A stretch of DNA of 64,000 nt. Source: CAWULT01 sp963923455. Its GTDB lineage: Bacteria > Acidobacteriota > Vicinamibacteria > Vicinamibacterales > UBA2999. The notes under the pieces were generated by a model. The model saw nothing but the letters and a program-made list of their open reading frames with translations. It searched no databases and was not told the DNA's origin. Location: the NCBI GenBank assembly GCA_963923455.1, contig CAWULT010000009.1:6114-70113 (forward strand), in the 5' to 3' direction. A program made the position numbers and the translations under genes. Shown piece by piece: positions 51,907 through 61,534 of this stretch; positions within the stretch are counted from its first letter, which is position 1; each line of letters begins with the position of its first letter.

Positions 51907-53691
51907 TCAGTCCCCCAGCGCGAACACCCACACGGCCCCGCCCTCCGGCACCTCCGGGAACTCCCCCGGGCGGATGGCGTTCAACCGGTTCTGCATCCCG
52001 CGCGCGTCGATGCCCCATCCCGACTGCACGGCGATGTACTGCCGGCCGTCGAGGGTGAACGACGACGGCTGGCCGATCACGCCGGAACTCGTGGGGAACT
52101 CCCACAGCACCTTGCCCGTGCGCGCGTCGAACGCCCGGAACATCCGGTCCGAGGTGCCGCCGCCGAAGACCACCCCGCCGCCGGTCGCCAGGAGCGGGCC
52201 CCAGTTCGCGGATCTGGCGAACGTGTGCGTCCAGACGCGCGTCCCGGTGTCCACGTTCCAGGCCTGCACCTCGCCGATGTGATCGGCACCCGGCACGATC
52301 GACATCACGTTCCTCGCGCCGGTGAACGCCGAGCCCGGCGAGTACTTCACGGGCAGCCCTTCACTGGTCACGCACAGGTTCTCGTTCGCCGGCACGTAAA
52401 TGAGGCGCGTCTGCGGGCTGAACGCGATGGGGGGCCAGTTCTTTCCACCCCAGTGTGACGGGCAGAACTCCGCGACCTTGCCCGTGCCGGGCTTGTGCGC
52501 CGGGTCCACGTCGGGCCGGCCGGTCACGGGGTCGAGGCCGCGGAAGACGGTCTGCCGGACGTGGGGCACGCCCTGGACGAATGTGATGGGCCCCGTGCCC
52601 CGATCGAGGAACCACAGGTAGCCGTTGCGGGCGACGTCGATCAGGCCCTTGACGGTCCGGCCATTCCGCTGGAAGTCCACCAGAATGGGCGGCGACACCT
52701 CGTCCCAGTCGAACGACTCGTTGGGCGTGTACTGGAAGTGCCCCTTGATCTGCCCGCTGGCGACGTCGATGGCGATGGTCGAGGAGGTGTAGAGGTTGTC
52801 GCCGGGACGCTGGTCGCCCATCCAGGGTCCACCGTTGCCGGTGCCCCAGTAGGCCAGGTTGCTCTCGGGATCGTAGTTGCCCGTGACCCACACCGAGCCG
52901 CCGCCGGTCTTCCACTGATCGCCACCCTTCGGCCACGTGTCACTGCCGGGCTCGCCCGGGGCTGGCACGGTGTACGTGCGCCACACCTCCTTGCCGGTGT
53001 CGGGATCGAACGCGGCGATGAAGCCGCGGATGCCGAGCTCGCCGCCAGACGTGCCGACGAGCACCTTCCCGCCGGCCACGAGCGGGGCGAGGCTCATGTA
53101 GTGGCCGCTCCGGTTGTCGGCCACGGTGGCCGTCCACACCGTGCGCCCCGTGCGCGCGTCGAGCGCGAGCAGCACCGCGTCGCTCGCCGCGAGGAACACC
53201 TTGTCGCCCAGCAGCGCCACGCCGCGCGTCGTGGGATGCCGATTGATCACGGACGGCGCGAGCGGACGCCGGTAGCGCCACAGGACCGTGCCGGTGCGGG
53301 CTTCGATGGCGATGACCTGACTGCCCGGCGTGGCCACGAACATCACGCCGTCGTGCACGGTGGGCGCGGCCTCGTGCCCGTTGATCGCGCCGGTCGAGAC
53401 CGACCACACGGGCTTCAACCGGGCGACGTTGGCGGTGGTGATCTGGGACAGGGGGCTGTAGCCCCAGCCATCGTAGGTCCGCCGGTTCATCATCCACTCG
53501 CCGGCGGGCGGGTTCCGCAGCTGTGCCTCGGTGACCGGCGTGTAGTTGCGAAGGACGGCGGGCACGGGCGCCGGGCCGGAGGCGGCCTGCGGCGGCGTCA
53601 GCGGCGGCGGCGAGTCCTGCGCCCACAGCGCGGCCACGGCCAGCGCCGCCAGTGCGGCCGAAATGGGAGCCAGAGACCCGAGGCGTACCAT
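51907..53691 (-). CDS. PQQ-dependent dehydrogenase, exported, eight-bladed type
   Basis: 594 residues with signal peptide MVRLGSLAPISAALAALAVA. Propeller motifs are complete: a conserved Glu in TSGGELGIRG, RPGDNLYTSSTIAID, and TPNESFDWDEVSPP with the predicted catalytic Asp and an Asp two positions on. This DWD pattern is the one associated with lanthanide use, an inference. The adjacent Cys-Cys pair of methanol dehydrogenases is absent and there is no haem domain. It probably oxidises an alcohol or polyol in the periplasm. Middle gene of a five-gene operon with two WxGDxL proteins upstream. Confidence 0.9.
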   Translation of the reverse strand: MVRLGSLAPISAALAALAVAALWAQDSPPPLTPPQAASGPAPVPAVLRNYTPVTEAQLRNPPAGEWMMNRRTYDGWGYSPLSQITTANVARLKPVWSVSTGAINGHEAAPTVHDGVMFVATPGSQVIAIEARTGTVLWRYRRPLAPSVINRHPTTRGVALLGDKVFLAASDAVLLALDARTGRTVWTATVADNRSGHYMSLAPLVAGGKVLVGTSGGELGIRGFIAAFDPDTGKEVWRTYTVPAPGEPGSDTWPKGGDQWKTGGGSVWVTGNYDPESNLAYWGTGNGGPWMGDQRPGDNLYTSSTIAIDVASGQIKGHFQYTPNESFDWDEVSPPILVDFQRNGRTVKGLIDVARNGYLWFLDRGTGPITFVQGVPHVRQTVFRGLDPVTGRPDVDPAHKPGTGKVAEFCPSHWGGKNWPPIAFSPQTRLIYVPANENLCVTSEGLPVKYSPGSAFTGARNVMSIVPGADHIGEVQAWNVDTGTRVWTHTFARSANWGPLLATGGGVVFGGGTSDRMFRAFDARTGKVLWEFPTSSGVIGQPSSFTLDGRQYIAVQSGWGIDARGMQNRLNAIRPGEFPEVPEGGAVWVFALGD

Positions 53692-53752
53692 GCTTCCTCC
53701 TCAGCCACGACGATCGGGCGCCGTGGCGGCCGGATGGTAGCACGCGGGCGCT

Positions 53753-54745
53753 CTAGCGCTTGGCGCCTTCTCTCTCCTCGCGGCGGGCTCCGGCGAGGAT
53801 GCCCGTCATGGCGATGTTCCCCTCATGGCACGCGTACTCGAAGATCGTGAGCTTGCCCACCTCACGGCGCATCGGCCGCCCCACCGTCCAGTCCTTCACG
53901 TAGGTACCGGGGTCGTGCATCGTGAACCGGTAGTCGATCTCGGCCTCCGAGGTGCGCGTATAGCGCTCCGTCAGCACGAGCGACGGTGACGACCCCCGGA
54001 AGCTCGCGCGCGGATCGAAGTTGCGCGTCTCCACGACGAGCGTGTCGCCCTCCCAGTGCCCGCGCGAGTCGCCGAGCCACTGCGCCACGTCGCCCGGGAG
54101 CCCGGCACGCCCGTCGAGGGGCACGATCCGTGGCTCGTGAATCAGTTCCTGAAGAATGACCACGTAGCCGGGCGACTGGAAGATCTGGGTGTTGCTGCTG
54201 TAGTTGCTGCCGATGCCGTTCCAACCCCGCGTGATGCAGCGCGTCCAGACCGGCAGGTCGGCGTAGCTGTCGGCCGGCCCGCGCCTGGCGCGCTCGGTCC
54301 GCTCGGCTGCGAGCCGCTGCTCGGCCTCCGGGGTGAAGGCCGGCACGCGCCCGTCCGGCGGATCGAGGATGAGCGCCGTCCGGTTCAGGCCCTTCCCGCG
54401 GTCGAACCAGAACGAGTTGTAGGTTCCCGGGTCGCCAGCGGCGGGCGGGGCGTCGCCCCTGGCGAGGTGCGCCTGCTCGAGGCTCTCGGCTTCCTCGTCG
54501 CTCAGCGTCTCCTTCCCGGCCAGCGCGCCGGTGAGCGGCCGCTCGAGCGGCGTGGACGTCTGGCTGTTCCACTGGCCCTGCAGGTCGGGATCGCCCCAGG
54601 CCGTGCGGGGCGCGACGTAGGCGCCCGTGCCGCCGCCGGCAGCCGGGCTGCCTGGCGCCTGCCCGTGGAGGCGCGTGGACACGGCCCACCCCAGTGTCAG
54701 CACCACGACGACCCCGCCCACCGCCGCCAGTACTCGCCTACGCAT
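53753..54745 (-). CDS. Secreted WxGDxL-family protein (ACHEGN subtype)
   Basis: 330 residues with an N-terminal signal anchor or peptide (MRRRVLAAVGGVVVVLTLGW). Motifs: RTAWGDPDLQGQW, LILDPPDGRVPAFTPEAEQR, RCITRGWNGIGSNYSSN, QSPGYVVILQELIHEPRIVP, GHWEGDTLVVETRNF, LTERYTRTSEAEIDYRFTMH and FEYACHEGNIAMTGILAGAR. These match the proteins at 22404 and 61535. It lies 33 bases after the related gene at 54779 and 61 bases before the PQQ dehydrogenase gene. Confidence 0.75.
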   Translation of the reverse strand: MRRRVLAAVGGVVVVLTLGWAVSTRLHGQAPGSPAAGGGTGAYVAPRTAWGDPDLQGQWNSQTSTPLERPLTGALAGKETLSDEEAESLEQAHLARGDAPPAAGDPGTYNSFWFDRGKGLNRTALILDPPDGRVPAFTPEAEQRLAAERTERARRGPADSYADLPVWTRCITRGWNGIGSNYSSNTQIFQSPGYVVILQELIHEPRIVPLDGRAGLPGDVAQWLGDSRGHWEGDTLVVETRNFDPRASFRGSSPSLVLTERYTRTSEAEIDYRFTMHDPGTYVKDWTVGRPMRREVGKLTIFEYACHEGNIAMTGILAGARREEREGAKR

Positions 54746-54778
54746 GCCCTGCCTCCGCTTCTGCCCCTCGTGTCGCGC

Positions 54779-55609
54779 TCACGGCTTGGACGGCTTGCTG
54801 AGATGGCCGTACATCAGCTCTTCGGCGAACTCGACGCACTTGTACTCCATCAGCCGCGCGTCCCGTTCCGCCCGCCGGTACAGCGGCATGCTCAACTTCC
54901 AGGCGCGGGTGAACACCTTCGGGTCCTCGATGGTCGCTTCGTACCGGATCACGTCCGGCCCCTGCGGCGTGTAGCGCTCGACGACGTGCAGCGCGTCACT
55001 GTGGTGGTTCCCCGCCCGATCGAACCACGTCCGATCGACGAAGCCCGTCACGTCGACGACGAGGGTGTCACCCTCCCACCGGCCGTTCGACCATCCCATC
55101 CAGCTCTCGACCGGCGCCTCCTGCGGCGTGCTCATGTGCACGATGCGGCTCGCCGACGCGAATTCGTAGGTCAGCAGGAGGTCGTTGGGCTCGGTCGACT
55201 GGACGATCTGGAACGGATAGGGCATGTAGGTCGCCCGCGGCACGCCGGGCAGGTAACACTTCACCTCCGGGTCGTTCGCCAGCCAGTTCCTCGCGTTGGC
55301 GTCGCGCTGCGCGCGGGCCTCCGGCGTGTAGGGAATCGCGCCGCCCTCGACCACGCCGAGCCCGCCTGGCACGCTGAAGGCGGCGCCGAGCGCGGTCACC
55401 GGTCCCTGCGTCGCCTGATGCGTCTCGATGTTCCAGTTGGCCGTGTTGCTGGCCGCCCAGATGCCGTTCAGGTTCGGCTTGCCGTCCGGCATGCGCGTGA
55501 ACGACGCGGCGGCGGGCTGCGACGGCCCTCGCCACGCTCCGGTCGCGAGGAGGGTGACGACGGCCGCGGCGATCCCGCCGGTGACGAGTCCCTTGAGCCA
55601 CTGCGACAT
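54779..55609 (-). CDS. Secreted WxGDxL-family protein (short subtype)
   Basis: 276 residues from ATG 55609, signal anchor MSQWLKGLVTGGIAAAVVTL. Motifs: RMPDGKPNLNGIWAASNTAN, CYLPGVPRATYMPYPFQIVQ, GRWEGDTLVVDVTGFVDRTW and VVERYTPQGPDVIRYEATIE. It lacks the ACHEGN tail and belongs with the proteins at 16431 and 47515. It is the first gene of the operon that runs to 50880. Function unknown. Confidence 0.73.
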   Translation of the reverse strand: MSQWLKGLVTGGIAAAVVTLLATGAWRGPSQPAAASFTRMPDGKPNLNGIWAASNTANWNIETHQATQGPVTALGAAFSVPGGLGVVEGGAIPYTPEARAQRDANARNWLANDPEVKCYLPGVPRATYMPYPFQIVQSTEPNDLLLTYEFASASRIVHMSTPQEAPVESWMGWSNGRWEGDTLVVDVTGFVDRTWFDRAGNHHSDALHVVERYTPQGPDVIRYEATIEDPKVFTRAWKLSMPLYRRAERDARLMEYKCVEFAEELMYGHLSKPSKP

Positions 55610-55714
55610 GAGCCGGCACGATACCACCACCCGATGGTCGAGTCGCGGCGAATCGTGCCGCCATGTCGTCTCGCAGTCGGCGCATACCTCCGTATAGGTA
55701 GGCGGCAACCGGTG

Positions 55715-55720
55715 TATAAC
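55715..55720 (+). promoter_or_regulatory. TATAAC -10 box for the GSDH gene at 55741
   Basis: TATAAC lies 20 bases before the ATG and an AAGGAG ribosome site is between them. The divergent WxGDxL operon starts 131 bases away, so this gap should hold promoters for both. Confidence 0.4.
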
Positions 55721-55740
55721 CCTCCGCGAAGGAGTGCTCC

Positions 55741-57039
55741 ATGCGCAACGTGACTCTCGGAACCCTGGGCCTGCTGCTCGCGGTCACTGCCGTGTCCGCC
55801 CAACAGGCCCCCGCCGCCCGGCCGCAGCCAACGGCGCCACCACCGATCGTCTGGCCGTCACCACCGCTGCCCGACGGGCCGCTGACGATCGACACCGGCC
55901 TGGTTCGGCCGATCAAGGTCACCATCACGAAGGGCCTGAACCAGCCGTGGAGCATGGCCTTCATCCCCGAAGCCGGCGGGACGTTCACGATCCTCGTCAC
56001 CGAACGTGGCGGCACGCTCCGGCGGATGCGGAACGGGGTGCTCGACCCGGCACCGGTCGCGGGGCTGCCGGGCGACATTCAGGCCACGGGCCTGGCCGGC
56101 CTGATGGACATCCAGCTGCACCCGAGGTTCGCCGACAACCGGCTCGTCTACCTCACCTATCACAAGCGGCCGGCGGGCGCGCCGGCGCCCACGCCGGCCG
56201 CCGGCGGCGGTCGTGGGCCGGCTCCGGCTCCGGGGGTGATCACGCTCGCGCGCGGACGCTGGGACGGGAACCGGCTGGTGGACGTGAAGGACATCTTCAC
56301 GGCGCAGCCGAGCGGCAACGCCTCGCGCATCCTCTTCGCGCGCGACGGCACGCTCGTCATGTCCGTGGGCTACGGGGATCCGCCGCAGGCCAATCAGGGG
56401 AATCCCAATCCCGACAAGATGCCGCCGCAGGATCCGATGAACCTGGCCGGCAAGACCCTCCGGCTGAACGACGACGGCAGCGTGCCCAAGGACAACCCCT
56501 TCGTGGGCAGGGCCGGCTACCGGCCGGAGATCTACACGCTGGGACACCGCAACATCCTGGGCCTGGCCATGAATCCCGTCACCGGCGCCATCTGGTCGGT
56601 CGAGAACGGGCCGAACGGCGGCGACGAGGTCAACGAACTGAAGGCCGGGGCCAACTACGGCTGGCCCATCGTCAACGCGGGACGCTTCTACCTGGGCCCG
56701 CGGGTCAGCGTGGATCCGCACCGGCAGAACATGGAGCCACCGGTGGCCTACTGGGTGCCGGCCATCGCGGCGTCGGGTCTCGCGTTCTACACGGGCGACA
56801 GGTTCCCGCAGTGGAAGAACAACCTGTTCGTCGGCGGCATGCGTCAGGGCGAGGTGCCGCGCTCCGGGCATCTCGAGCGGTTCGACTTCAACGAGCAGTG
56901 GGAGGAACTGCACCGCGAAGGCATGCTGCGCGAGCTGCAGCAGCGGATTCGCGACGTCCGGCAGGGGCCCGACGGCCATCTCTACCTGCTGACCGCGGAG
57001 AACGACGGCGCGCTGCTGCGGATCGAGCCGGGCAGGTAG
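55741..57039 (+). CDS. GSDH-type PQQ-dependent sugar dehydrogenase, exported
   Basis: 432 residues with signal peptide MRNVTLGTLGLLLAVTAVSA. A six-bladed propeller: GLNQPWSMAFI, TERGGTLRRM, GHRNILGLAMNPVTGAIW, ENGPNGGDEVNELKAGANYG and FYTGDRFPQWKNNLFVGG. These are GSDH/YliI-family motifs. It is a paralog of the protein at 6729. Oxidises an aldose with PQQ, substrate uncertain. Diverges from the operon at 55609, and LysR at 57156 follows. Confidence 0.88.
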   Translation: MRNVTLGTLGLLLAVTAVSAQQAPAARPQPTAPPPIVWPSPPLPDGPLTIDTGLVRPIKVTITKGLNQPWSMAFIPEAGGTFTILVTERGGTLRRMRNGVLDPAPVAGLPGDIQATGLAGLMDIQLHPRFADNRLVYLTYHKRPAGAPAPTPAAGGGRGPAPAPGVITLARGRWDGNRLVDVKDIFTAQPSGNASRILFARDGTLVMSVGYGDPPQANQGNPNPDKMPPQDPMNLAGKTLRLNDDGSVPKDNPFVGRAGYRPEIYTLGHRNILGLAMNPVTGAIWSVENGPNGGDEVNELKAGANYGWPIVNAGRFYLGPRVSVDPHRQNMEPPVAYWVPAIAASGLAFYTGDRFPQWKNNLFVGGMRQGEVPRSGHLERFDFNEQWEELHREGMLRELQQRIRDVRQGPDGHLYLLTAENDGALLRIEPGR

Positions 57040-57155
57040 CGCGGCCAAGGGCCCGGGGGGCGCCTGGCGGTTCCGGTCTCGGAATGGGGCCGCCGGGCGT
57101 CCTTGTGAGTTCTGCCTCGCGGGCTCCGTCCGCCGGGTGTAAGCTTTCGCCCCTG

Positions 57156-58082
57156 ATGGAACTGCGCCATCTTCGCTACGTCGTGACGCTGGCAGAGACG
57201 CTGCATTTCGGCCGCGCCGCGGAGCAGCTGCACCTCAGCCAGCCCCCGCTCAGCCACCAGATCAGGCAGCTCGAGGAAGAGCTGCGAATCAAGCTGTTCC
57301 ACCGCACCAAGCGCCAGGTGCAGCTCACCGAAGCGGGCCGGATGTTCGTGCAGGAAGCCCGCGTGATCCTGGCGCAGGCGTCGCACGCGGCCAACCTGGC
57401 GTCACGCGTGAACCAGGGCGAGGTCGGGCAGCTGACGATTGGCGTCGCCGGGCCCGCCGACGCGCCGGTCTTCGTCCAGATCCTGCGTGAGTTCGCGCAG
57501 AAGCACCCCCGGGTGCACCTCGTGCTGCGCAACATGAGCAGCCTGGATCAGGCGCAGGCGATCAGCGAGGGCCGCCTGCACGTCGGGTTCGTCGCGCTGC
57601 CCGTCGACGACGCCGGCCTCGCCACCGAGACGGTGATGCGCCAGCCGATCATGATCGCGTTGCCGGCGGACCACCCGCTCGCGGCCTGCGAGCGCGTGCC
57701 GCTGCGGGCCCTGTCCGGCGAACCGCAGATCATGTTCGCCCGCAGCAACGGCCCGCGGTTCTTCGACGCCGTGCTGGCCGCGTGCCGCGAGGCGGGGTTC
57801 AGCATGCACATCGCACACGAGGTGGACAACCTGTACACGGCCTGCGCGCTCGTCGCCGCCGGGCTCGGCGTATGCCTCGTGCCGGCCGGGGTGCAGGACA
57901 ATCACGCCACGTCGTCGGTGGTGCTGCGCCCGGTGACGCCGCCGTTGCCGCACGTCGAGATGCACATCGCGCTGGCCTACCGGCCGAACGCCACGAGCGA
58001 CCTGGTGCCGCTGTTCGTGGAGATCGTCCGGGACGTGGTCGCGAGGCAGCGCCCCGAGCCGGTTCCCCTCGCGGCGGTCTGA
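57156..58082 (+). CDS. LysR-family transcriptional regulator
   Basis: 308 residues from ATG 57156. Residues 1-60 are the winged helix-turn-helix: MELRHLRYVVTLAETLHFGR, RAAEQLHLSQPPLSHQIRQL. The rest is a periplasmic-binding-protein-like effector domain (QLTIGVAGPADAPVFVQILR, MIALPADHPLA, VAAGLGVCLVPAG). The QPPLSHQIRQLE stretch resembles the BenM/CatM subgroup, which often responds to aromatic acids; the effector here is unknown. The target may be the adjacent GSDH gene. A strong hairpin follows. Confidence 0.92.
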   Translation: MELRHLRYVVTLAETLHFGRAAEQLHLSQPPLSHQIRQLEEELRIKLFHRTKRQVQLTEAGRMFVQEARVILAQASHAANLASRVNQGEVGQLTIGVAGPADAPVFVQILREFAQKHPRVHLVLRNMSSLDQAQAISEGRLHVGFVALPVDDAGLATETVMRQPIMIALPADHPLAACERVPLRALSGEPQIMFARSNGPRFFDAVLAACREAGFSMHIAHEVDNLYTACALVAAGLGVCLVPAGVQDNHATSSVVLRPVTPPLPHVEMHIALAYRPNATSDLVPLFVEIVRDVVARQRPEPVPLAAV

Positions 58083-58094
58083 CCCCCTGACACA

Positions 58095-58125
58095 CGAAGG
58101 GCGGGTGCACGGCACCCGCCCTTCG
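58095..58125. terminator. Strong bidirectional hairpin
   Basis: CGAAGGGCGGGTGC pairs perfectly over 14 bp with its complement around a three-base loop, 13 bases after the LysR stop and 35 before the end of receptor 3. T-rich bases follow. Confidence 0.85.
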
Positions 58126-58160
58126 TCGTTCCCCGCGTGCGCGGGCAGCGCATGCCTGCC

Positions 58161-61100
58161 CTAGAAGTCGATCTGCCCGCTCAGCTTGAAGAAGCGCCCG
58201 ACCGTGATCGACAACGGATTGAGATACGTGGCCGGGTTCACGTAGCTCTGGTTGTAGACGTCCGGGGTGTTGGAGTTGAACATGTTGAAGATGTCCAGCG
58301 CCACCAGCGCCCGCGTCCGGCCGTAGCGGATGTTCTTCCCCAGGCGCAGGTCCACCTGGGTGAGGCGATCCATGTACTTCGCGCCCGGCTGCACGATGTT
58401 CACGAACTCGATCGGGATGCCGCTCGAGAGCGGGCGTCCGAGATTGGTCTGGAACTGAGGCACGATGATGGCCTGCCCGGCAATGCTCTGGCTGGTCACG
58501 CTCGGGAAGTTGTTGCCGGGATAGGGGACGCTGTGGAACGTGCTGCTGAGCAGCACGTCGATCTTGGGCACCGTGTACGACGCCAGACCTTTGACGTTCG
58601 TCTGGAACCCCGACTCGCGGTGGCAGAACTCGCGGGGCCACTGGCCGGGTACGCCGTTGCCCCCGAAGAAGGGCGAGAAGGCGTTCAGCGAACCGCCCCA
58701 TCCGTAGGCGGAGATGTAGGCGTCCGGATGCGCCTTGGCGACACCGCACTCGTCCTCGACGACGTTGCCGGTGCTCGTGCCGCCCTGGACCGTGACGTCG
58801 CGCAGGCGGGCGGTCAGGCTGACGTCGACGCCGTTGAAGCGGTTGTAGGCGCCACCCGCGTCATTCGAGAACGTCTGGAAGTAGTCGTAGCGCCCGAACT
58901 TCGCCGGCTTCACGTCGAACAGCGTCAGCGCATAGCCCCCACCGTTCGGCAGCTTCGAATCCTGCGGCACCGTGTAGGTGAAGGAGTCGAAGTCGGCCGG
59001 CGTCAGCGCACGGTTGTACGTGGTCTGCAGGTTGCCCCAGCTCCGCCGGATGTAGTCGACCTCGAGCGAGATCCTGGGGGCGAGCTGCTGCGTCACGCCC
59101 GCCGTCAGGTCCCAGCTGTATTCGCGCTTGTTCCAGCCCTTCGTGGTGTTCGGATCGACGGTGAGGTTCTGCACGGCCGCCTTGCCGAAGTTCGGGTTGT
59201 CCCACGGACCGCACTCGCCGTTGGCCGCCGGGTCGAGCAGGTTGCAGTCCGGCGAGTAGTTGCGGTTCGCGTCGGTCCAGGGCCGATTGACCGAGGAGAC
59301 GAAGTTCAGCGCGCCCGCGGGGCTGTAGAACAGCCACTCGTTCACGGTGTTCGTCGTGGTGATGTAGCGGCCGAGGAACACCTTCGCCGCCGTCTTGCCG
59401 TTCCCGAAGACGTCGTAGGACACACCCATCCGCGGCTGGATGTCGCTGAGATGCAGTGGGCCCTCCTGCTCCGGGAACACGACGGCCGTGGGCAGGAAGC
59501 GATTCGGCCCCATCTGCTGGGCGCCGAAATGGTCGCTCAGGTGTTCGTAGCGCAGCCCGCCCGTCAATGAGAGCCGGTTGACCGTCCACCGATCCTGCGC
59601 GTAGAGCGAGATCATCGTCTGCTGCTGCGACTGCACGGACGCCTGGTCGGCGTACATCACGAGCTGGTACGGCACGCCGTTGTTGAACCGGTAGTTGAGC
59701 TGGGAGTCGTTGTAGTAGTTCTTCGGGAACGTCGAGTCGTTCTTCATCCAGCGGGCGCCGAACTTCGTCGAGTGGGACCCCGTCACGTAGGACACGGCGC
59801 CCTGGCCGACGGTCGTGAACCCGGTGTGCCCCGACCAGTTGGCCGATCGGTAGTTGAGGTTGGCGAGCGTCACCGGGCCGCTGGGGCTGTTGATGGTGAG
59901 CCCGTCGTCCCGCACGGGAATCGTCGTCTTGTCGTAGGTGTTCTTCTGCTGCGCGCCCCACCAGAAGTTCGGCCCGATCTGCACGTTCGCATCGAGGAGC
60001 AGCTTGTTGGTGACGGGCGACGTCCACGAGATCTGCGTGAGGCTGCTGGGATGGTTCTCGTTTCGCTGGAGGGCCTCCCTGGTGGCCACCTGCCCGGTGA
60101 ACGTCAGCCCCGAGCTCGAGCCGCCGGCGTCACAGTGGAGGCAGTTGTAGTGCAGGTCCGTCCAGCCGACGACCTTGTTGCGCGGCGTCACCTGCCAGGT
60201 CAGCCGCACGGAGTGGTTGCGCCATTCACCGTCGTCCTCGGACTGCTTGGTGAAGTCCGGCTCGTAGGTCCACTTCGTGTTGTCGCCCGCGTTCTTGTTG
60301 TCCCACATGCTGGCCACGGTCTGGCGGTTCGACTGGTACCGGAACGTGGCGAAGAACCACAGGCGGTCACGCCGGATCGGACCGCCGAACGACGGGTTGA
60401 TGTCCCAGAGCTGCTTGGGCTTGAGCGGCGTCGACAGCCCCCTGGCCTTCAACGCCGGCGTGAGGTTGTCGGCGACGAAGGCGCTGCCCGACCCGTTGAT
60501 GAAGAAGCTCCCGGCGAACGTGTTGCCGCCCTGCTTGCCGATGATGTTCAGCTGCGGCCCGCCTGTCGTCGCCTCGCCGAGGCCGCCGCTCAGCGAGAAC
60601 ACGATCTCCTGCGAGTTGCCGACCTCCGGGGCATACCCCGACACGCCCATGCCCTGATAGCCGGCGCTCATGCCGTCGATGAGCACCTGCCCCTCGTTGC
60701 GGCGTCCGCCGTGGATCTGGAACACGCTGAACACGTTGCCCTGCGATCCGCCGACGTCGTTGCCCTGGACGTTCAGCGCAGGCACGAGCTGCGTCAGCGA
60801 GGAGTAGAGGCGCGACGTCGGAATCTCGGCCACCGTCTTGCCCGCGATGGTCTGCTCGGTGCGGGCGCTCGTGACGTCCACGACCGGAGCTTCGCCGCTC
60901 ACGGTGACGGTCTCCGCCACACCGCCGACGCGCAGGTCGGCGTTCACGGTCGCGATGAAGCTGCCCGCCAGCTCGATGCCGTCGCGCCTGACCGTGCTGA
61001 ACCCCGGCAGCGAGAACGTCACCGAATACGTGCCCGGCCGCAGGTCCTGAATCGAGTACTGACCGACGCCGTTGGTGACCACGGCGCGAGTCTTCTCGAT

Positions 61101-61253
61101 CAGCGCCGGGCTCGAGGCTTCGACCGTGACGCCAGGCAACACCGCGCCCGAGGCATCACGTGCCGTGCCGACGATCGACGCCTGGGCGAACACGGCGGAC
61201 GGCGCCACGGCGAGGCCGACGACGACGAGAATTCCCCTGAAGAATCGGTGCAT
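58161..61253 (-). CDS. TonB-dependent receptor with N-terminal carboxypeptidase-regulatory-like domain (3)
   Basis: 1030 residues from ATG 61253, which follows GGGAGGAG; signal peptide MHRFFRGILVVVGLAVAPSA. Domain order as in the other two: regulatory domain (GTARDASGAVLPGVTVEASS), plug (VDVTSARTEQTI), long barrel ending SGQIDF. A paired CLHCD motif is found in the barrel. Ligand unknown. A 10-bp inverted repeat lies upstream. Confidence 0.93.
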   Translation of the reverse strand: MHRFFRGILVVVGLAVAPSAVFAQASIVGTARDASGAVLPGVTVEASSPALIEKTRAVVTNGVGQYSIQDLRPGTYSVTFSLPGFSTVRRDGIELAGSFIATVNADLRVGGVAETVTVSGEAPVVDVTSARTEQTIAGKTVAEIPTSRLYSSLTQLVPALNVQGNDVGGSQGNVFSVFQIHGGRRNEGQVLIDGMSAGYQGMGVSGYAPEVGNSQEIVFSLSGGLGEATTGGPQLNIIGKQGGNTFAGSFFINGSGSAFVADNLTPALKARGLSTPLKPKQLWDINPSFGGPIRRDRLWFFATFRYQSNRQTVASMWDNKNAGDNTKWTYEPDFTKQSEDDGEWRNHSVRLTWQVTPRNKVVGWTDLHYNCLHCDAGGSSSGLTFTGQVATREALQRNENHPSSLTQISWTSPVTNKLLLDANVQIGPNFWWGAQQKNTYDKTTIPVRDDGLTINSPSGPVTLANLNYRSANWSGHTGFTTVGQGAVSYVTGSHSTKFGARWMKNDSTFPKNYYNDSQLNYRFNNGVPYQLVMYADQASVQSQQQTMISLYAQDRWTVNRLSLTGGLRYEHLSDHFGAQQMGPNRFLPTAVVFPEQEGPLHLSDIQPRMGVSYDVFGNGKTAAKVFLGRYITTTNTVNEWLFYSPAGALNFVSSVNRPWTDANRNYSPDCNLLDPAANGECGPWDNPNFGKAAVQNLTVDPNTTKGWNKREYSWDLTAGVTQQLAPRISLEVDYIRRSWGNLQTTYNRALTPADFDSFTYTVPQDSKLPNGGGYALTLFDVKPAKFGRYDYFQTFSNDAGGAYNRFNGVDVSLTARLRDVTVQGGTSTGNVVEDECGVAKAHPDAYISAYGWGGSLNAFSPFFGGNGVPGQWPREFCHRESGFQTNVKGLASYTVPKIDVLLSSTFHSVPYPGNNFPSVTSQSIAGQAIIVPQFQTNLGRPLSSGIPIEFVNIVQPGAKYMDRLTQVDLRLGKNIRYGRTRALVALDIFNMFNSNTPDVYNQSYVNPATYLNPLSITVGRFFKLSGQIDF

Positions 61254-61291
61254 GCAGCTCCTCCCGCAGCCGTGTGTACAGAGTCCCCCCA

Positions 61292-61337
61292 ATACATGGA
61301 AATACCCGTTTCGTCAGAACTGAGACGTTCCATGTAT
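61292..61337. promoter_or_regulatory. Inverted repeat upstream of receptor 3
   Basis: ATACATGGAA at 61292-61301 and TTCCATGTAT at 61328-61337 are perfect 10-bp inverted arms 26 bases apart. They lie 38 to 84 bases upstream of the receptor start, a plausible operator. The rest of the 281-base gap to 61535 shows no gene. Confidence 0.45.
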
Positions 61338-61534
61338 GAGTGCCGCCAGCCGACCTCCCCGGACCAGCCCGCTGCCCCTTGGCCGGCATGGCCCCGGCCG
61401 GGGCGACACCCGCATGGCGGCGACGGAGAAAGGGGGGTAATATCCCCCTCGCAACAGGACGTGGGTGTCGGCGGCGGGCTTCCGAGCCCAGGAATCGGCA
61501 ACGGACTCGCCGGCCCCGAACTCAGGAGAGACGT

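Noticed and set aside
57039..57156. A fusion of the GSDH gene with LysR
   Set aside because: The long frame joining them is not in the GSDH frame; LysR begins with a clear ATG and HTH at 57156.
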